The notes: generated by a model from the sequence alone, not told the origin. A stretch of 64,000 bases of DNA from CAYYNP01 sp964472545 (GCA_964472545.1 CAYYNP010000010.1:1-64000); one strand, 5' to 3'. Shown: positions 26,501 to 34,573, numbered from the stretch's first letter. Numbers and translations are program-made.

Positions 26501-29500
26501 GGGCTCCAACACGGGCGCCGCGTTGACCACGCGGACGCCGAACACTTGCCTCGTGGTTTCGATGCCGTCGCTGGCAGCCACCAACACGTCCAGCTCACCG
26601 GCGAATCCGTCGGCCGGGTCGATGGTCAACAGGTTGCCTTCGAGCGTCAGTTGCGCGTCGCCGGGGCGATAGCTGACGAACTTGGCCGAGTAGGTCAACG
26701 CGTCGCCGTCAGCGTCCCAAGCGGCCAGTTCGACCGAGAACGCGTCTGCGGTATGCGGCACGACGAGATCGCCGATTGGTTCCAACACCGGCGCGGCGTT
26801 GGTGACCGATACGCAAAACGTCTCGCTCACCAAGTCGATCCCGTCGTCGACGCTCACGCACACCTCGAACCGACCGGTGTAGCCGTCGGCCGGGTCGATC
26901 GTCAGCCCCTCGTCGGTCAACGTCAAGACGGCCGCATTCCGATCAGGCGAGACGGCCTCCGCCGAAAACGTCAGCCGATCGCCGTCGGCATCGAAAGCCT
27001 GCAACGCCACCGCGATCGCGTCCTCGTGGTGAACCATCGAGCGATTGCCGATCGGCTCCAGGACGGGCTTCGCATTGACCACCGTAACGGCGAAGACCTC
27101 CTCGGCCGCGGTGATGCCGTCGGAGGCCGCCGCACGGACCTCGAAACGCCCGGCGAATCCTTCGGCAGGGTCGATTATCAGCCGATCGCCGTCGAGCTGC
27201 AACGCCACGCCGTCGGGCACCGGCGAGAGCAACTCGGCCGAGTAGCTCAGCAGATCGCCGTCGCCGTCGCCGGCCGAGAGGACGAGTTCCAGTACGTCCT
27301 GCGTGTGCGGCATCGCGCGGTTGCCGATCGGCTTTAGCAGCGGGGCCGCGTTGGTCACCGAGACTCGAAAGGTCTCGCCGGTGGTTACGATCCCGTCGCC
27401 GACCGTCACGCGGACCTCCGCCTCGCCGGCAAAACCGTCGGCCGGGTCGATCGTCAGCGTGTCACCGCGGAGCCGGATCGCCACGTCGCCCGGGCTGGTA
27501 CCGATTAACTCGGCGGAGAAATCCAGCGAATCGCCGTCGGCATCGAACGCCGAAAGCACGATCGATAAGCTGTCGGCCGTATGGGCCATCGTGCGATTGC
27601 CGATCGGCTCGAGCACCGGGGCCGCGTTGGTCACCGAAACGCGAAACACCTCGTCGACCGTCTCGATCCCGTCGCCGGCCGTCAATCGCACGTCGAATAC
27701 ACCCGAGTACAACTCCGGCGGGTCGATCATCAGCACGTCGCCGTCGAATCGCAGCGCCACGTCGGCTGCGTCCGGCGTGAGGACTTCCGCCGCAAGATCG
27801 AGCGGATCGCCGTCGGCGTCGAAGGCCGACACGCCGACCGAGAGCGCGTCTTGCGTGTGCGGCATCGTACGGTTGCCGATCGGCTCGAGCACGGGGGCCG
27901 CGTTGGTGACCTGCACACCGAAGACGTGATCGACCGTCTCGAATCCGTCGGTGACGGCCACGCGGACCTCGAACGCGCCCGCAAACTCCTCGGTCGGGTC
28001 GATTACCAGCACGTCGCCTTCAAGGCGTAAGGCGACGTCGTCCGGGCCGGTCCCCAGCAGCTCGACCGCGTATTCGAGCGGGTCGCCGTCCGCATCGCCT
28101 GCCGATAGCGGAACACACAGCGTGTCCTGCGTGTGCGGCATCATCTGCGGCGCGATCGGCTGAAGCAGCGGAGCCGCGTTGGCAACGTGAACCGCGAAGA
28201 TCTCCTCGACCGTATCGAGGCCGTCGCTCACCGCCACACCCACTTCAAACGCCCCGACGTAGCCGTCGGCCGGATCGATCGTCAGCACGTTGCCGTCCAG
28301 CCTCAACTCCACATTTCCCAAGCCCAGGTTGAACACTTCGGCTACGTATTGCAGCGAATCGCCGTCGGCGTCGGCAGCGGCCAGCACGACGATCGCTGTG
28401 TCTTCCGTGTGCGACATGGCAACCTCGCCGATCGGCACCAGCACGGGGGCCGCGTTGGTCACCTCGACGCCAAACACCTCTTCCACGCTCTCGATACCGT
28501 CGTCGACCGTCACGCGAACGTGAAACTCGCCGACGAACCCCTCGGCCGGGTCGATCCACAGCAGGCCGTCCTCCAACCGCAGTTCGGCTGCGTGCTCGTC
28601 GACGAGCGGCTGTGGAGCCGCCGCATCGTGCAACAAACTCGGGTCGGCGTGGAACGTCGAGTCGAGCCGGGCCACCAGAACGGAAGAGTCGACACCGTCA
28701 TCGCAACGATACAACTCCCCGCCGGGCAAGATGTAGTGCCAAGCGCCGTTCTCGCTCTGCACGTACTTCTCGCCCAAGCCCCACGTGTCTTCGTGATAGT
28801 CGCCGTCGGATCGCAGGCCGAGTTCCTGGTCCAGATGGTAGGCCGTCTCGGCCAACGGGTCGGTGGTGACGAGTTCCACGGCAAGCGCGATCGGATCGCC
28901 GTCGGCATCGTCGGCCACCACCGCCACCGCGATGGCGTCTTCGGTGTGCGACATCGTCTGAGGGCCGATCGGTTCGAGCACCGGAAGGGCGTTTTCCACG
29001 TGCACGGCAACCACCTGCTCGACCGTCTCGAATCCGTCGTCGACGCTCACCAAGACGGCCAACTCCCCGGCAAAGCCATCGGCCGGATCGATCACCAGCA
29101 GATTATCCTCCAGACGCAACGTGGCGGCGTCGGCCGAAAGCCCGAGCAACTCGGCGGAGAAGATCAGCGCGTCGCCGTCGGGATCGGACGCCACGAGTTC
29201 GACGGAAATTGTGTCATCGTTGTGCGACATCGCCAGAGGATCGATCGGCCCCAACTCCGGCGGCGTATTGAGCACGTTGACCTGGAACGTCTCTCGCGTG
29301 GTTGCCATGCCGTCGCTAACGCCAACCCGCACATAGAACTCTCCGGCAAATCCAGCCGCCGGATCGACCACCACCACGTTGTCTTGCAGGCTGACGGCCG
29401 CGACCGGCAGGGCGTCGGAGGCGACCGGCTGCACGGCGTCGTGCAACAGGCCGGGGTCGGCGTGGAACGACGGGTCGAGTCGGGCCACCAGCGTACCGGA

Positions 29501-32131
29501 ATCGATGTCTCCGCCCCAACGATAGAGGTTTCCGTCGGGCAGAATGTAGTGCCACGTTCCGTCGCCGCTCTGCAAATACTTCTCGTCCCGGCCCCACGTG
29601 CCCCGGTAGTAATCGCCGGTCGATCGTAGCCGAAGTTCGCGGTCCACGTCGTAAGCCAGCTCTGCCAGCGGATCGGTCGTGACGAGTTCTGCCGTGTAGG
29701 TGAGCGGATCGCCGTCTTCGTCCCACGCCGAGAGCACGATCGAAAGCGTATCGTCCTGATGCGGCATCGCTCGATCGCCGACCGGCTCGAGCACGGGCGC
29801 TTCGTTGAGCACGGTGACCGCGAGCGTCTTGCCGACGGTGGCCATGCCGTCGCTGACAAACACGCGCACGCCGAACACGCCGGCGAACCCCTCGGCCGGA
29901 TCGATCACCAGCACGCCGTCCTCGACACGGGCGTCCACCTGGCCGCCTTGTAGGCCGAGCACTTTGGCGGAGAAGGTCAACTCGTCACCGTCGGCGTCGC
30001 TGGCGGCCAGCGGCACCAACAGCGTGTCGTCGGTGTGCGGCATCGTTTGATCGTCGATCGGCTCGAGCACCGGTGCGGCGTTGGGCACGATGACCCTGAA
30101 CGTCTCCTCGTCCGTGGCGATGCCGTCGTCGACGATCACGCGGACGGTGAACTCGCCGGCGAAGTGCTCGCCCGGGATGATCGTGAGCCGACCGTCCTCG
30201 AAGCCTGCGGCCGGCGGCGTGACCACGACCGGCGTGGACGAGTCGGCGTCGTCGCCGTGGTCGTCGGGCCCCAACACGGTGACCGTGGTGGCGACCGGCT
30301 CGCTGTAGGTCTCGCGGTCGTCGACGGCGCGGGCGAAAAACGTGTGCGTACCGATCGGCAGTCCCGCGGTTTCGACCGCCAACTCGGCCGCGGCGTCGAC
30401 GATCGTATCATCGCGCCCTAATACAATGTCACCTGCGTCGAGTTGGCCGCTGACGTTTGCGTCGTAATAGAAATCGACACCCACGACCGAGCCGTCGGGA
30501 TCGGACAGCCCGGCAGCCGTTAACGTCAGCGCCATCCCCGCCTCGATGCGGTCCGGGTCGGCCGAGAGCGTGGCAATCTGCGGCTCCGTGGGCAACAGCC
30601 GCAGGGTATTGTAGGCGTTGAGGCGTCCGCCGGTGACGACTTTGCCGGCAAGCGACGGCAGGGGCTCGACGCCTTCGAGGATCGCGGCACGCATTTCGGC
30701 GACGGTCGCCTCCGGCGCGACCGACCATCCCAACGCGGCCACGCCGGCCACGTGGGGCGTAGCCATCGACGTGCCGGAGTACCACGAGTACCCCGAGTTG
30801 GCCACCGTGCTGTAGATCCACACGCCCGGCGCGGCCAGATCGACGCTCGTAGCGCCGTAGCAACTGAAACTGGCCAGGTTGTCGCTGGGGTCGGTAGCCG
30901 CCACGGCCAGCACGTTGGGCAGATTGTAGCTGGACGGATAGTGTCCCCACCGGTCGTTATCGCTGCCGCTGTTACCGGCCGCGGCCACGAAGAGGATGCC
31001 CGCATGGTTGCTGGCTTGGATGGCCCCGGCCATCGCGGAGGAGTATCCGCCGCCTCCCCAACTGTTGTTGGTCACCCGCACGTTCACACCGTATTGCGCC
31101 CGCATCATCGTGGCGTAGTTGACCGCCCGCACGGCGTCGGAGATGTACCCGCGGCCGCTGGCCGAGAGGAACTTCAGTGCCATGATCGAGCTGGACCAGT
31201 TGACCCCGGCGACACCCATGCCGTTGTCGCCGGTGGCCCCGATCGTACCGGCGCAGTGGGACCCGTGGCCGTGGTCGTCCATCGGATCGCCGTCGTTGTT
31301 GACGAAATCGTAGCCGAATACGTCGTCGACGAACCCGTTGCGATCGTCGTCGAGCCCGTTGCCGGCGATCTCGCCCGGATTGCGCCACATGTTGTCGCGC
31401 AGATCGGGATGGTTGTAGTTCACACCGGTGTCGATCACGCCGACCACGATGTCTCGGCTGCCGGTCGAGATCTCCCAGGCCGCTTCCGCGTCGATGTCGG
31501 CACCGGCATGCCCGCCCACCTGGCCCGTGTTCCGCAGACCCCAAAGCGACGAATAGCCCGGATCGTTGGGCGTGGCCTGGATCTCTTGCATGACGTCGAG
31601 TTCGTAGGCCGCCACGCACGGGCTGCTCTGCAACCACCCTGCGACGTCGTCGGCCGAGGCGCCGGAACTGCGCAAGAGAACCTGTCCGGCGAGGCCCAGG
31701 CCGCGGATCACTTGAAACTGAACGCCGTCGCCGGCGAGCAACTCGGCCGTGTCGGCGGCCGACGCGATGCCGTCCAGTGCGGTGGTATCGAACTGAACGA
31801 CCCAGTCGTAATCGCCCACCGTGCTCGTGTCGAAGGTCGCCGCCTCGACGGCGTCCGGCGTCTCACCCGGGGCCGATGTTACGCCCTGCAAGGCCGGCAT
31901 GGCCGGGTTGACTCGCTCTGGCATGTCGGCCGTGCTGAAGTCCTCGAACCACATCGGTGCGATGTAGGCGGCAGCGGCGTCGTAGGAACCGTAAGAAGGC
32001 AAGCCGCCGATCGAGAACAGCGCGCGCTCCTCCAGCCGCTGGATTCCAGTGGCCAGTTGGCGAAGGACGGATTGCATACCGCCACGGCGACGCGTGGTGC
32101 GTCGTCGGCGACGGTTCGAGCGCGCGGGCAT
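20573..32131 (-). CDS. giant exported subtilisin-like protease with cadherin-like repeats
   Basis: A 3852-aa protein. I chose the ATG at 32131, preceded by GGGAGGG; the frame extends to 32335 without a better start. Its N-terminus is very basic (RRRRRTTRRR) followed by LEERALFS at 33-40, a variant of the Planctomycete LEPRxLL export motif. Peptidase S8 domain: Asp234 (VIDTGVNYNHPDL), His289 (HGHGSHCAG), Asn387 (AAGNSGSDND) and Ser455 (SGTSMATPHVAG), a complete triad plus oxyanion Asn. From about 680 to 3210 run about 25 cadherin-like repeats of about 93 residues (APVLEPIGNRTMPHTQD, DADGDPL, IDPADGFAG, FEVRVxVSDG), with a pre-peptidase C-like beta domain near 3014-3112. The C-terminus has about 11 repeats of about 47 residues (AKLFDSPGDDxFxASP). 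Two repeats carry an extra module. Inferred role: surface protease or adhesin. It seems monocistronic. Confidence 0.9.
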   Translation of the reverse strand: MPARSNRRRRRTTRRRGGMQSVLRQLATGIQRLEERALFSIGGLPSYGSYDAAAAYIAPMWFEDFSTADMPERVNPAMPALQGVTSAPGETPDAVEAATFDTSTVGDYDWVVQFDTTALDGIASAADTAELLAGDGVQFQVIRGLGLAGQVLLRSSGASADDVAGWLQSSPCVAAYELDVMQEIQATPNDPGYSSLWGLRNTGQVGGHAGADIDAEAAWEISTGSRDIVVGVIDTGVNYNHPDLRDNMWRNPGEIAGNGLDDDRNGFVDDVFGYDFVNNDGDPMDDHGHGSHCAGTIGATGDNGMGVAGVNWSSSIMALKFLSASGRGYISDAVRAVNYATMMRAQYGVNVRVTNNSWGGGGYSSAMAGAIQASNHAGILFVAAAGNSGSDNDRWGHYPSSYNLPNVLAVAATDPSDNLASFSCYGATSVDLAAPGVWIYSTVANSGYSWYSGTSMATPHVAGVAALGWSVAPEATVAEMRAAILEGVEPLPSLAGKVVTGGRLNAYNTLRLLPTEPQIATLSADPDRIEAGMALTLTAAGLSDPDGSVVGVDFYYDANVSGQLDAGDIVLGRDDTIVDAAAELAVETAGLPIGTHTFFARAVDDRETYSEPVATTVTVLGPDDHGDDADSSTPVVVTPPAAGFEDGRLTIIPGEHFAGEFTVRVIVDDGIATDEETFRVIVPNAAPVLEPIDDQTMPHTDDTLLVPLAASDADGDELTFSAKVLGLQGGQVDARVEDGVLVIDPAEGFAGVFGVRVFVSDGMATVGKTLAVTVLNEAPVLEPVGDRAMPHQDDTLSIVLSAWDEDGDPLTYTAELVTTDPLAELAYDVDRELRLRSTGDYYRGTWGRDEKYLQSGDGTWHYILPDGNLYRWGGDIDSGTLVARLDPSFHADPGLLHDAVQPVASDALPVAAVSLQDNVVVVDPAAGFAGEFYVRVGVSDGMATTRETFQVNVLNTPPELGPIDPLAMSHNDDTISVELVASDPDGDALIFSAELLGLSADAATLRLEDNLLVIDPADGFAGELAVLVSVDDGFETVEQVVAVHVENALPVLEPIGPQTMSHTEDAIAVAVVADDADGDPIALAVELVTTDPLAETAYHLDQELGLRSDGDYHEDTWGLGEKYVQSENGAWHYILPGGELYRCDDGVDSSVLVARLDSTFHADPSLLHDAAAPQPLVDEHAAELRLEDGLLWIDPAEGFVGEFHVRVTVDDGIESVEEVFGVEVTNAAPVLVPIGEVAMSHTEDTAIVVLAAADADGDSLQYVAEVFNLGLGNVELRLDGNVLTIDPADGYVGAFEVGVAVSDGLDTVEEIFAVHVANAAPLLQPIAPQMMPHTQDTLCVPLSAGDADGDPLEYAVELLGTGPDDVALRLEGDVLVIDPTEEFAGAFEVRVAVTDGFETVDHVFGVQVTNAAPVLEPIGNRTMPHTQDALSVGVSAFDADGDPLDLAAEVLTPDAADVALRFDGDVLMIDPPELYSGVFDVRLTAGDGIETVDEVFRVSVTNAAPVLEPIGNRTMAHTADSLSIVLSAFDADGDSLDFSAELIGTSPGDVAIRLRGDTLTIDPADGFAGEAEVRVTVGDGIVTTGETFRVSVTNAAPLLKPIGNRAMPHTQDVLELVLSAGDGDGDLLSYSAELLSPVPDGVALQLDGDRLIIDPAEGFAGRFEVRAAASDGITAAEEVFAVTVVNAKPVLEPIGNRSMVHHEDAIAVALQAFDADGDRLTFSAEAVSPDRNAAVLTLTDEGLTIDPADGYTGRFEVCVSVDDGIDLVSETFCVSVTNAAPVLEPIGDLVVPHTADAFSVELAAWDADGDALTYSAKFVSYRPGDAQLTLEGNLLTIDPADGFAGELDVLVAASDGIETTRQVFGVRVVNAAPVLEPVGHREMSHVEDAISIELVTFDEDGDTLTHTAELLGAGREYAELTLDGKRLSVNPNEGYAGPLDVRVAVSDGIETVAETFRIDVLNAAPVLEPIGDRVMSHNEDAIEVVLTAFDADNDPLTFAAEVVGQNRDDVALRLDGDRLVIDPADGFAGHVRILVTAEDGIIVVGQTFGVSVVNAAPQLAPIGWQIMSHNDDTIGVDLAAHDADGDPLRLTAEVLGPYADDVALTIDGDRLTIDPADGFAGRFDVLVGASDGIATAERIFTVEVFNAAPVFEPIGHRVMSHVEDTMTVELAAFDPDGDPLSYSATLFAPDGSVEMQLEGNLLTIDPADGYVGQFAVRVSTSDGIDTVGQVFSVSVVNAAPELESIGHRSMPHTEDLLTVELDAHDPDGDRVTFAAQLVGVPAESATLRLNGNVLTIDPHDTFAGGLWVYVTAGDGMAVDAEVFQVTVTNAAPVLEPIEHVVLSHVEDHVAVDLTAFDADGDQLRYTADLLSPGSDDAELTVDGNRLVIDPADDYTGTLLVRATVTDGIATIGRTFYVSVVNAVPVLQPIGNHALSHREDSLSVELAAEDADGDLLEFAAELVSPEADGASLVLDGNRLTIDPADGFAGRLRVSVAVTDGLATTRETFEVSVLNAAPELDFIGDHTMSHTTDTLAILLAARDADGDELAFDASLVSPSADRLALRLEDNLLIVDPLDGLPGRFEVLVTVSDGIAVTGEQFEVSVLNAAPVLQPIADRVMPHTQDLLAIDLAVSDADGDPIELAAELVGPGAEHASVEFDENRLLVDPDEFFAGGLDVQVTAADGIDVTVETFRVTVTNSVPVLDRIGNHTMPHTQDLLAIDLAGSDADGDALGYTAELVGPNAEKATLRIDGDRLLLDPVELFAGQLEVRVAVTDAVATVGETFSVTVTNAAPVLQPIGHRSMSHTEDAITIPLAASDNDGDAIQFSAEIVTPGEGFAAISVDGNLLRIDPADRFAGQFEVRVRATDGIATAAETFTVTVTNAAPVLEPIGDRTMIHNEDVMRVVLGIHDADDDPLEVGAELLGNAEEHASLQLDGGVLLIDPIEGFTGQLEVHVAVCDGIESTGETFVVSVLNTAPVVDPIEDVEVPHGDDSTTVDVPVTDPDGDSISYTVELELDVAVDGTIGLEGDEDWFRFDALAGKTYVLSTELIDLQDSVLALYDRDGLTTIANDDNAGEGLASEIVFSPEVEGTYFVSVAANEGTSGGQYRMHFALQNQAPVLERIGNQTISGSEETLGIELLASDADGDRLTLGAGVCQGDGEKAAVSLDGNRLVIDPADGFAGQFRVWVSVTDGIDAAGETFTVDVAGLGDNEGNAAAVEIRGDTMTLLGTAGRDEFHFDAALQQITANGIVHEFDAAAISSITIDAGGGADEIEIRGTSGNERFAVGPAFVEMIGGGFQFLATGTTRVTVDGGGGFDKALMFDSPGDDLFLATSYIGMLSGDGFVNQARNVDEVHGYSGGGGFDVAKLFDSPGDDRFEASPAQSTMYNEEFYRRAKGFSEVHAYATGGGTDRADLFGSAGDDTFTATPLSGALSSGEFYARAKRFDSVTAHAGEGGFDRAELYDSAGNDRFVATPDFGVLGGNGFSNRAEQFDTVLAHGGAGGRDVAKLFDSAGNDRFIASPTSAGLNGGGFDNRVQQFSEVHAYAKRGVDVAEMFDSAGDDTFDAGPNQAAFSGDAFYNRVKNFDRVDARASEGGHDTARLHDSAGRDLLVATPTVASMSGEGFENRVRSFDAVQADALSGGFDVAKLFDSPGDDTFVASPWNSGLLGDGFDNQARAFDEIHAYATGGGRDVAKLFDSPGDDVFEADADQGILYGQDFYRRARQFDEIHGYATAGGNDLARLRDSAGDDVFEARPGEGMLYGEGFYNRVKHFEQMEADGGHGGDDRAFLHDSAGDDLLQAADNWTQIAYGNQTVLSRDFQRVKTMPSSGGADTKQIQAVDFLLEMVTPWLDG
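20620..22480 (-). repeat. about 11 coding repeats of a 47-residue unit
   Basis: In-frame repeats of about 141 bp at the C-terminal end of the giant protease gene. The unit is GFDVAKLFDSPGDDTF, then 6-8 variable residues, (L/M)xGxxFxNRxxxFDxVxAxAxxG. The first one or two copies are degenerate. The asp/gly-rich SPGDD core resembles bacterial calcium-binding surface repeats, but it is not the RTX nonapeptide. Confidence 0.85.
22500..30090 (-). repeat. about 25 coding repeats of a cadherin-like domain
   Basis: In-frame repeats of about 280 bp inside the giant protease gene. Each begins near NAAPVLEPIG, has a DxDGD calcium-binding-like motif about 30 residues in, and ends with a VxVxDGxxxxxExFxVxV strand pair. 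Sequence similarity is strong at protein level but codons are diverged, so this is an old expansion rather than a recent nucleotide duplication. Confidence 0.9.
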
Positions 32132-32819
32132 TCTGCGCCCTCCCTTTCGGCAGCCTGGCAGCCACGCATCGGTGCGGCACCCTGGCATCACACCAAGGCG
32201 AGCGCGCACCGCGCGTGGTCCGAGGCTTTGCGCCCCCGCCTCACGGCGGGTTTGCCTTTCTCGGGGGATGAGCTGTCTACGTTTGCACCAAAAACGGTGC
32301 CGAGATGAGAACTGGTGCGGCGTGTGATTCCGCAAGGGACGAGTCGAACGTGGAAAGCAGGAAGGCCTTCCAACCTGAAGTATAGGTCACGTTCGAGGAA
32401 AACGTCGGATGAATCGGCTCCGGTTCGGCAACCGACGTTGCATGAGGCTGGCGGAATTCGGTGTGTGCCGGTTTTGTCTCGACGGGAGACCGACGATCCT
32501 CGATAACCCGCGCCGGCCGCGATAGCCGGCGCCCTCCTCGCGCGAAGGGCAAATGGATGTCGAACGTTGCACGGACCGGCCTCTTGAGGTCGGCTTTCGT
32601 GTGTTGGAGGAGTGTCCAACGTCGCCAAAACGCAAGTCGTTTTCACGCCGGCAGTTACAAGAGCCCAAGGGTTTTCTCAAGGGCACAAGAGCCCCCCGAA
32701 CACGCTCCAGGGTGAACGACGCCGTGAGCGCTGACGGAGGAGGACGGTTGTCGTACCTACGCTACGGCCAATACGCCAGCATGACTGCTAGCTGGACGGC
32801 GAAACGGCAGTTGGGGAAT
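32132..32819. other. gene-free region upstream of the giant protease
   Basis: No supported gene. On the plus strand CCCGCC (32235-32240) and GGCGGG (32245-32250) form a 6-bp hairpin followed by TTTGCCTTTC, which could terminate plus-strand transcription or be a leader structure for the minus-strand giant gene. A short direct repeat CAAGAGCCC occurs near 32660 and 32690. No convincing promoter pair was found. Confidence 0.5.
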
Positions 32820-33920
32820 TCAGCCCCTTTCCTCCAGCCGGCGGTCCATCTCCTCGGCCCGGCGTTCCCAATCAAACCGGTCACATACGCGGCCGATGCG
32901 ATCGGCGGTCCATGGCCCGGGTTCGGCTCCGGCGGCGATGGCTTGCAGGCGAGCGGCCAGTTGCTCTGCCGAGCCGTCGTAGAAGTATTCGGCGGCGGCA
33001 GGGCCGAGTGGGGCGAGAATCTCGGGATAGGCCAGCCGTTGCGGCAACAACGGCCGGGCACCGGCAGACATTGCCTCGATCATGCTGATGCCGAAAAACT
33101 CATGAACGGCCGTCGAAACCACCACGTCGGCCTCCGTCAGCGCGGCCTCGTACTCCGCGCGGCTCGGTTGGTATCCCCAACGATCGATCCGGTCGGCGAA
33201 CGTCTCTCGGGCGACGGCAAATACCTCCGGAACCTCGCGAAACTGCTGACCGATCACGCTGATGCGAAATTCGACGCCGTGCGATTGCAGAATCTGCAGC
33301 GCCTGGAAGAACGTCTCCGGAGCCTTGTCGTGTTCCCAACGTGCCGCCCAGAGGATCCTCATTGGGCCGGGAGGCTGAGGCTTGCAGCCTGAAGAGATCT
33401 CAAGGCCGGGCGGCTGGACCGAAGACTTTCGGTGAATTGCTTCGGGGACATGCGGCATTCGATTGTCGGGCATGCCGTGCAAGAAGGCCGCCAGCGCGTC
33501 CAAGAACGTGTCTCGATGATAGGCCGAGTTGAACCACACCTGCTCGGCGGCCAAGGCCGTGGTCATGTTTGTCAGCGCGAAGTGCAGATCACGCCGGTCG
33601 TCGTGGCGTACCGGGTAGGTGAACTGGTTCTCGTGGAAGTAGACGACCGCGGGCAAACGCCGTACGGCGTCGCCAACCAGTCCGAGAAACTCGGCCAGAT
33701 TGAGCATGTCGGAGGCGAACAGGACGTCCCACCGCTTGCCGGCAGCCTGCTGCTTGTCGGCCAATTCGGCGAATGTGACCGCCGCGTGCCGCATCCGCCA
33801 CTTCCATTTGTGGGGCGGCAGCGTGAGCAGCGTCCACTGATGCCGGCTGTGCGCAACCCAACCATCGAGCAGCGCCCGATGACTGCCGCCGTAGTACGGT
33901 TCCAGGGCCAGAATGTTCAT
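32820..33920 (-). CDS. DUF3524/GTDC1-like glycosyltransferase (tRNA-queuosine mannosyltransferase family)
   Basis: A 366-aa glycosyltransferase of GT4-like fold. The N-terminus MNILALEPYYGGSHRALLDG, followed by TLPPHKWKWRMR, matches the DUF3524 domain of human GTDC1 (MSILIIEAFYGGSHKQL, then the WxW-R region), now known as the mannosyltransferase that modifies queuosine in tRNA-Asp. The second half has ILWAARWEHDKAPE, a GYQPSRAEYEAAL strand-helix and HEFFGISMIEAMSAGARPLLP, the GT4 E-x7-E donor site. I chose the ATG at 33920 because it gives the family start; the frame runs to 34031 without support, and the ribosome site is weak (GGGAGA about 13 nt upstream). A loop with PGLEISSGCKPQPPG precedes the second Rossmann domain and may be an inserted repeat. 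No queuosine genes (tgt, queA) are in the window, so the acceptor is inferred. Confidence 0.75.
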   Translation of the reverse strand: MNILALEPYYGGSHRALLDGWVAHSRHQWTLLTLPPHKWKWRMRHAAVTFAELADKQQAAGKRWDVLFASDMLNLAEFLGLVGDAVRRLPAVVYFHENQFTYPVRHDDRRDLHFALTNMTTALAAEQVWFNSAYHRDTFLDALAAFLHGMPDNRMPHVPEAIHRKSSVQPPGLEISSGCKPQPPGPMRILWAARWEHDKAPETFFQALQILQSHGVEFRISVIGQQFREVPEVFAVARETFADRIDRWGYQPSRAEYEAALTEADVVVSTAVHEFFGISMIEAMSAGARPLLPQRLAYPEILAPLGPAAAEYFYDGSAEQLAARLQAIAAGAEPGPWTADRIGRVCDRFDWERRAEEMDRRLEERG

Positions 33921-34038
33921 CGTGTGTCGGATCTCCCGTCTGCATGCGTACCGGGCCCATTGTAACCGTAGCGGCGAATGAGTTCTGCGCAGATCTGCTC
34001 TTGCCGTGCCGAGGCGGCCCTCTTCGACCACGTGCAGA

Positions 34039-34067
34039 TTGTGCTTCTGCGGTTAACAAGGTAGTAT
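34039..34067 (+). promoter_or_regulatory. weak candidate promoter for the small membrane protein gene
   Basis: TTGTGC (34039-34044) and TAGTAT (34062-34067) are separated by 17 bp, 112 bp upstream of the start at 34179. The hexamers match consensus at three and four of six positions, so this is tentative. Confidence 0.3.
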
Positions 34068-34178
34068 CGTGTTGCGAGAAGTACCGAGGCAACGGCAAGG
34101 GCGGAAAGCCGCTGATCTACGGCGTGGTGGTCGGCCGACATCGCATCGTTCGGGAAGGGGAAGCAGGAGGTCGAGGAA

Positions 34179-34553
34179 ATGCAAACCCTACTACTGTGCG
34201 TCGGCTCCGGGGTCATTACCGCCTGGGGCATCGGCCACCTGATGCCGACGCGTAACGTCGTCGCGGGCTTCGGCGACCTGTCGGTGGACAACCGACGAAT
34301 CATCACGATGGAATGGCTGGCCGAAGGGCTGACGCTCTGCTTCTTGGGGATCTTGGTCGTGCTCTGCACGTTCGCCGTCGGGCCGAATGAAGCGGCCACG
34401 CATCTGGTGGTCCGCGCGTCTGCCGTGATGCTCTTCAGCATGGCGGCCCTCTCTGCGGTTACCGGCGCACGTACTGCAATCCTCCCGATGAAGCTCTGCC
34501 CTTTCGTCAAGTCCGCGGTGGGCGTTGTTTACCTGACGGCAACATTCATCTAA
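34179..34553 (+). CDS. small integral membrane protein
   Basis: A 124-aa protein with about four predicted membrane helices (about 1-22, 45-66, 76-98 and 104-123) and little between them. The start is supported by a good ribosome site (GGAGGTCGAGGAA immediately upstream). The loop RNVVAGFGDLSVDNRRIITMEW separates helices 1 and 2. I recall uncharacterised Planctomycete and Bacteroidetes membrane proteins of this size and shape, with an N-terminal GxGHL segment; no function is known. It is divergent from the glycosyltransferase and 87 bp upstream of the sulfatase on the same strand, so it may be co-transcribed with that gene. Confidence 0.7.
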   Translation: MQTLLLCVGSGVITAWGIGHLMPTRNVVAGFGDLSVDNRRIITMEWLAEGLTLCFLGILVVLCTFAVGPNEAATHLVVRASAVMLFSMAALSAVTGARTAILPMKLCPFVKSAVGVVYLTATFI

Positions 34554-34573
34554 ACTCGGCACAAGCGGGCCAT

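Noticed and set aside
22500..30090. The regular spacing of the giant gene could be read as a CRISPR or DNA minisatellite array
   Set aside because: The period (about 280 bp) is coding, in frame and conserved only at protein level, with diverged codons; it is a protein repeat.
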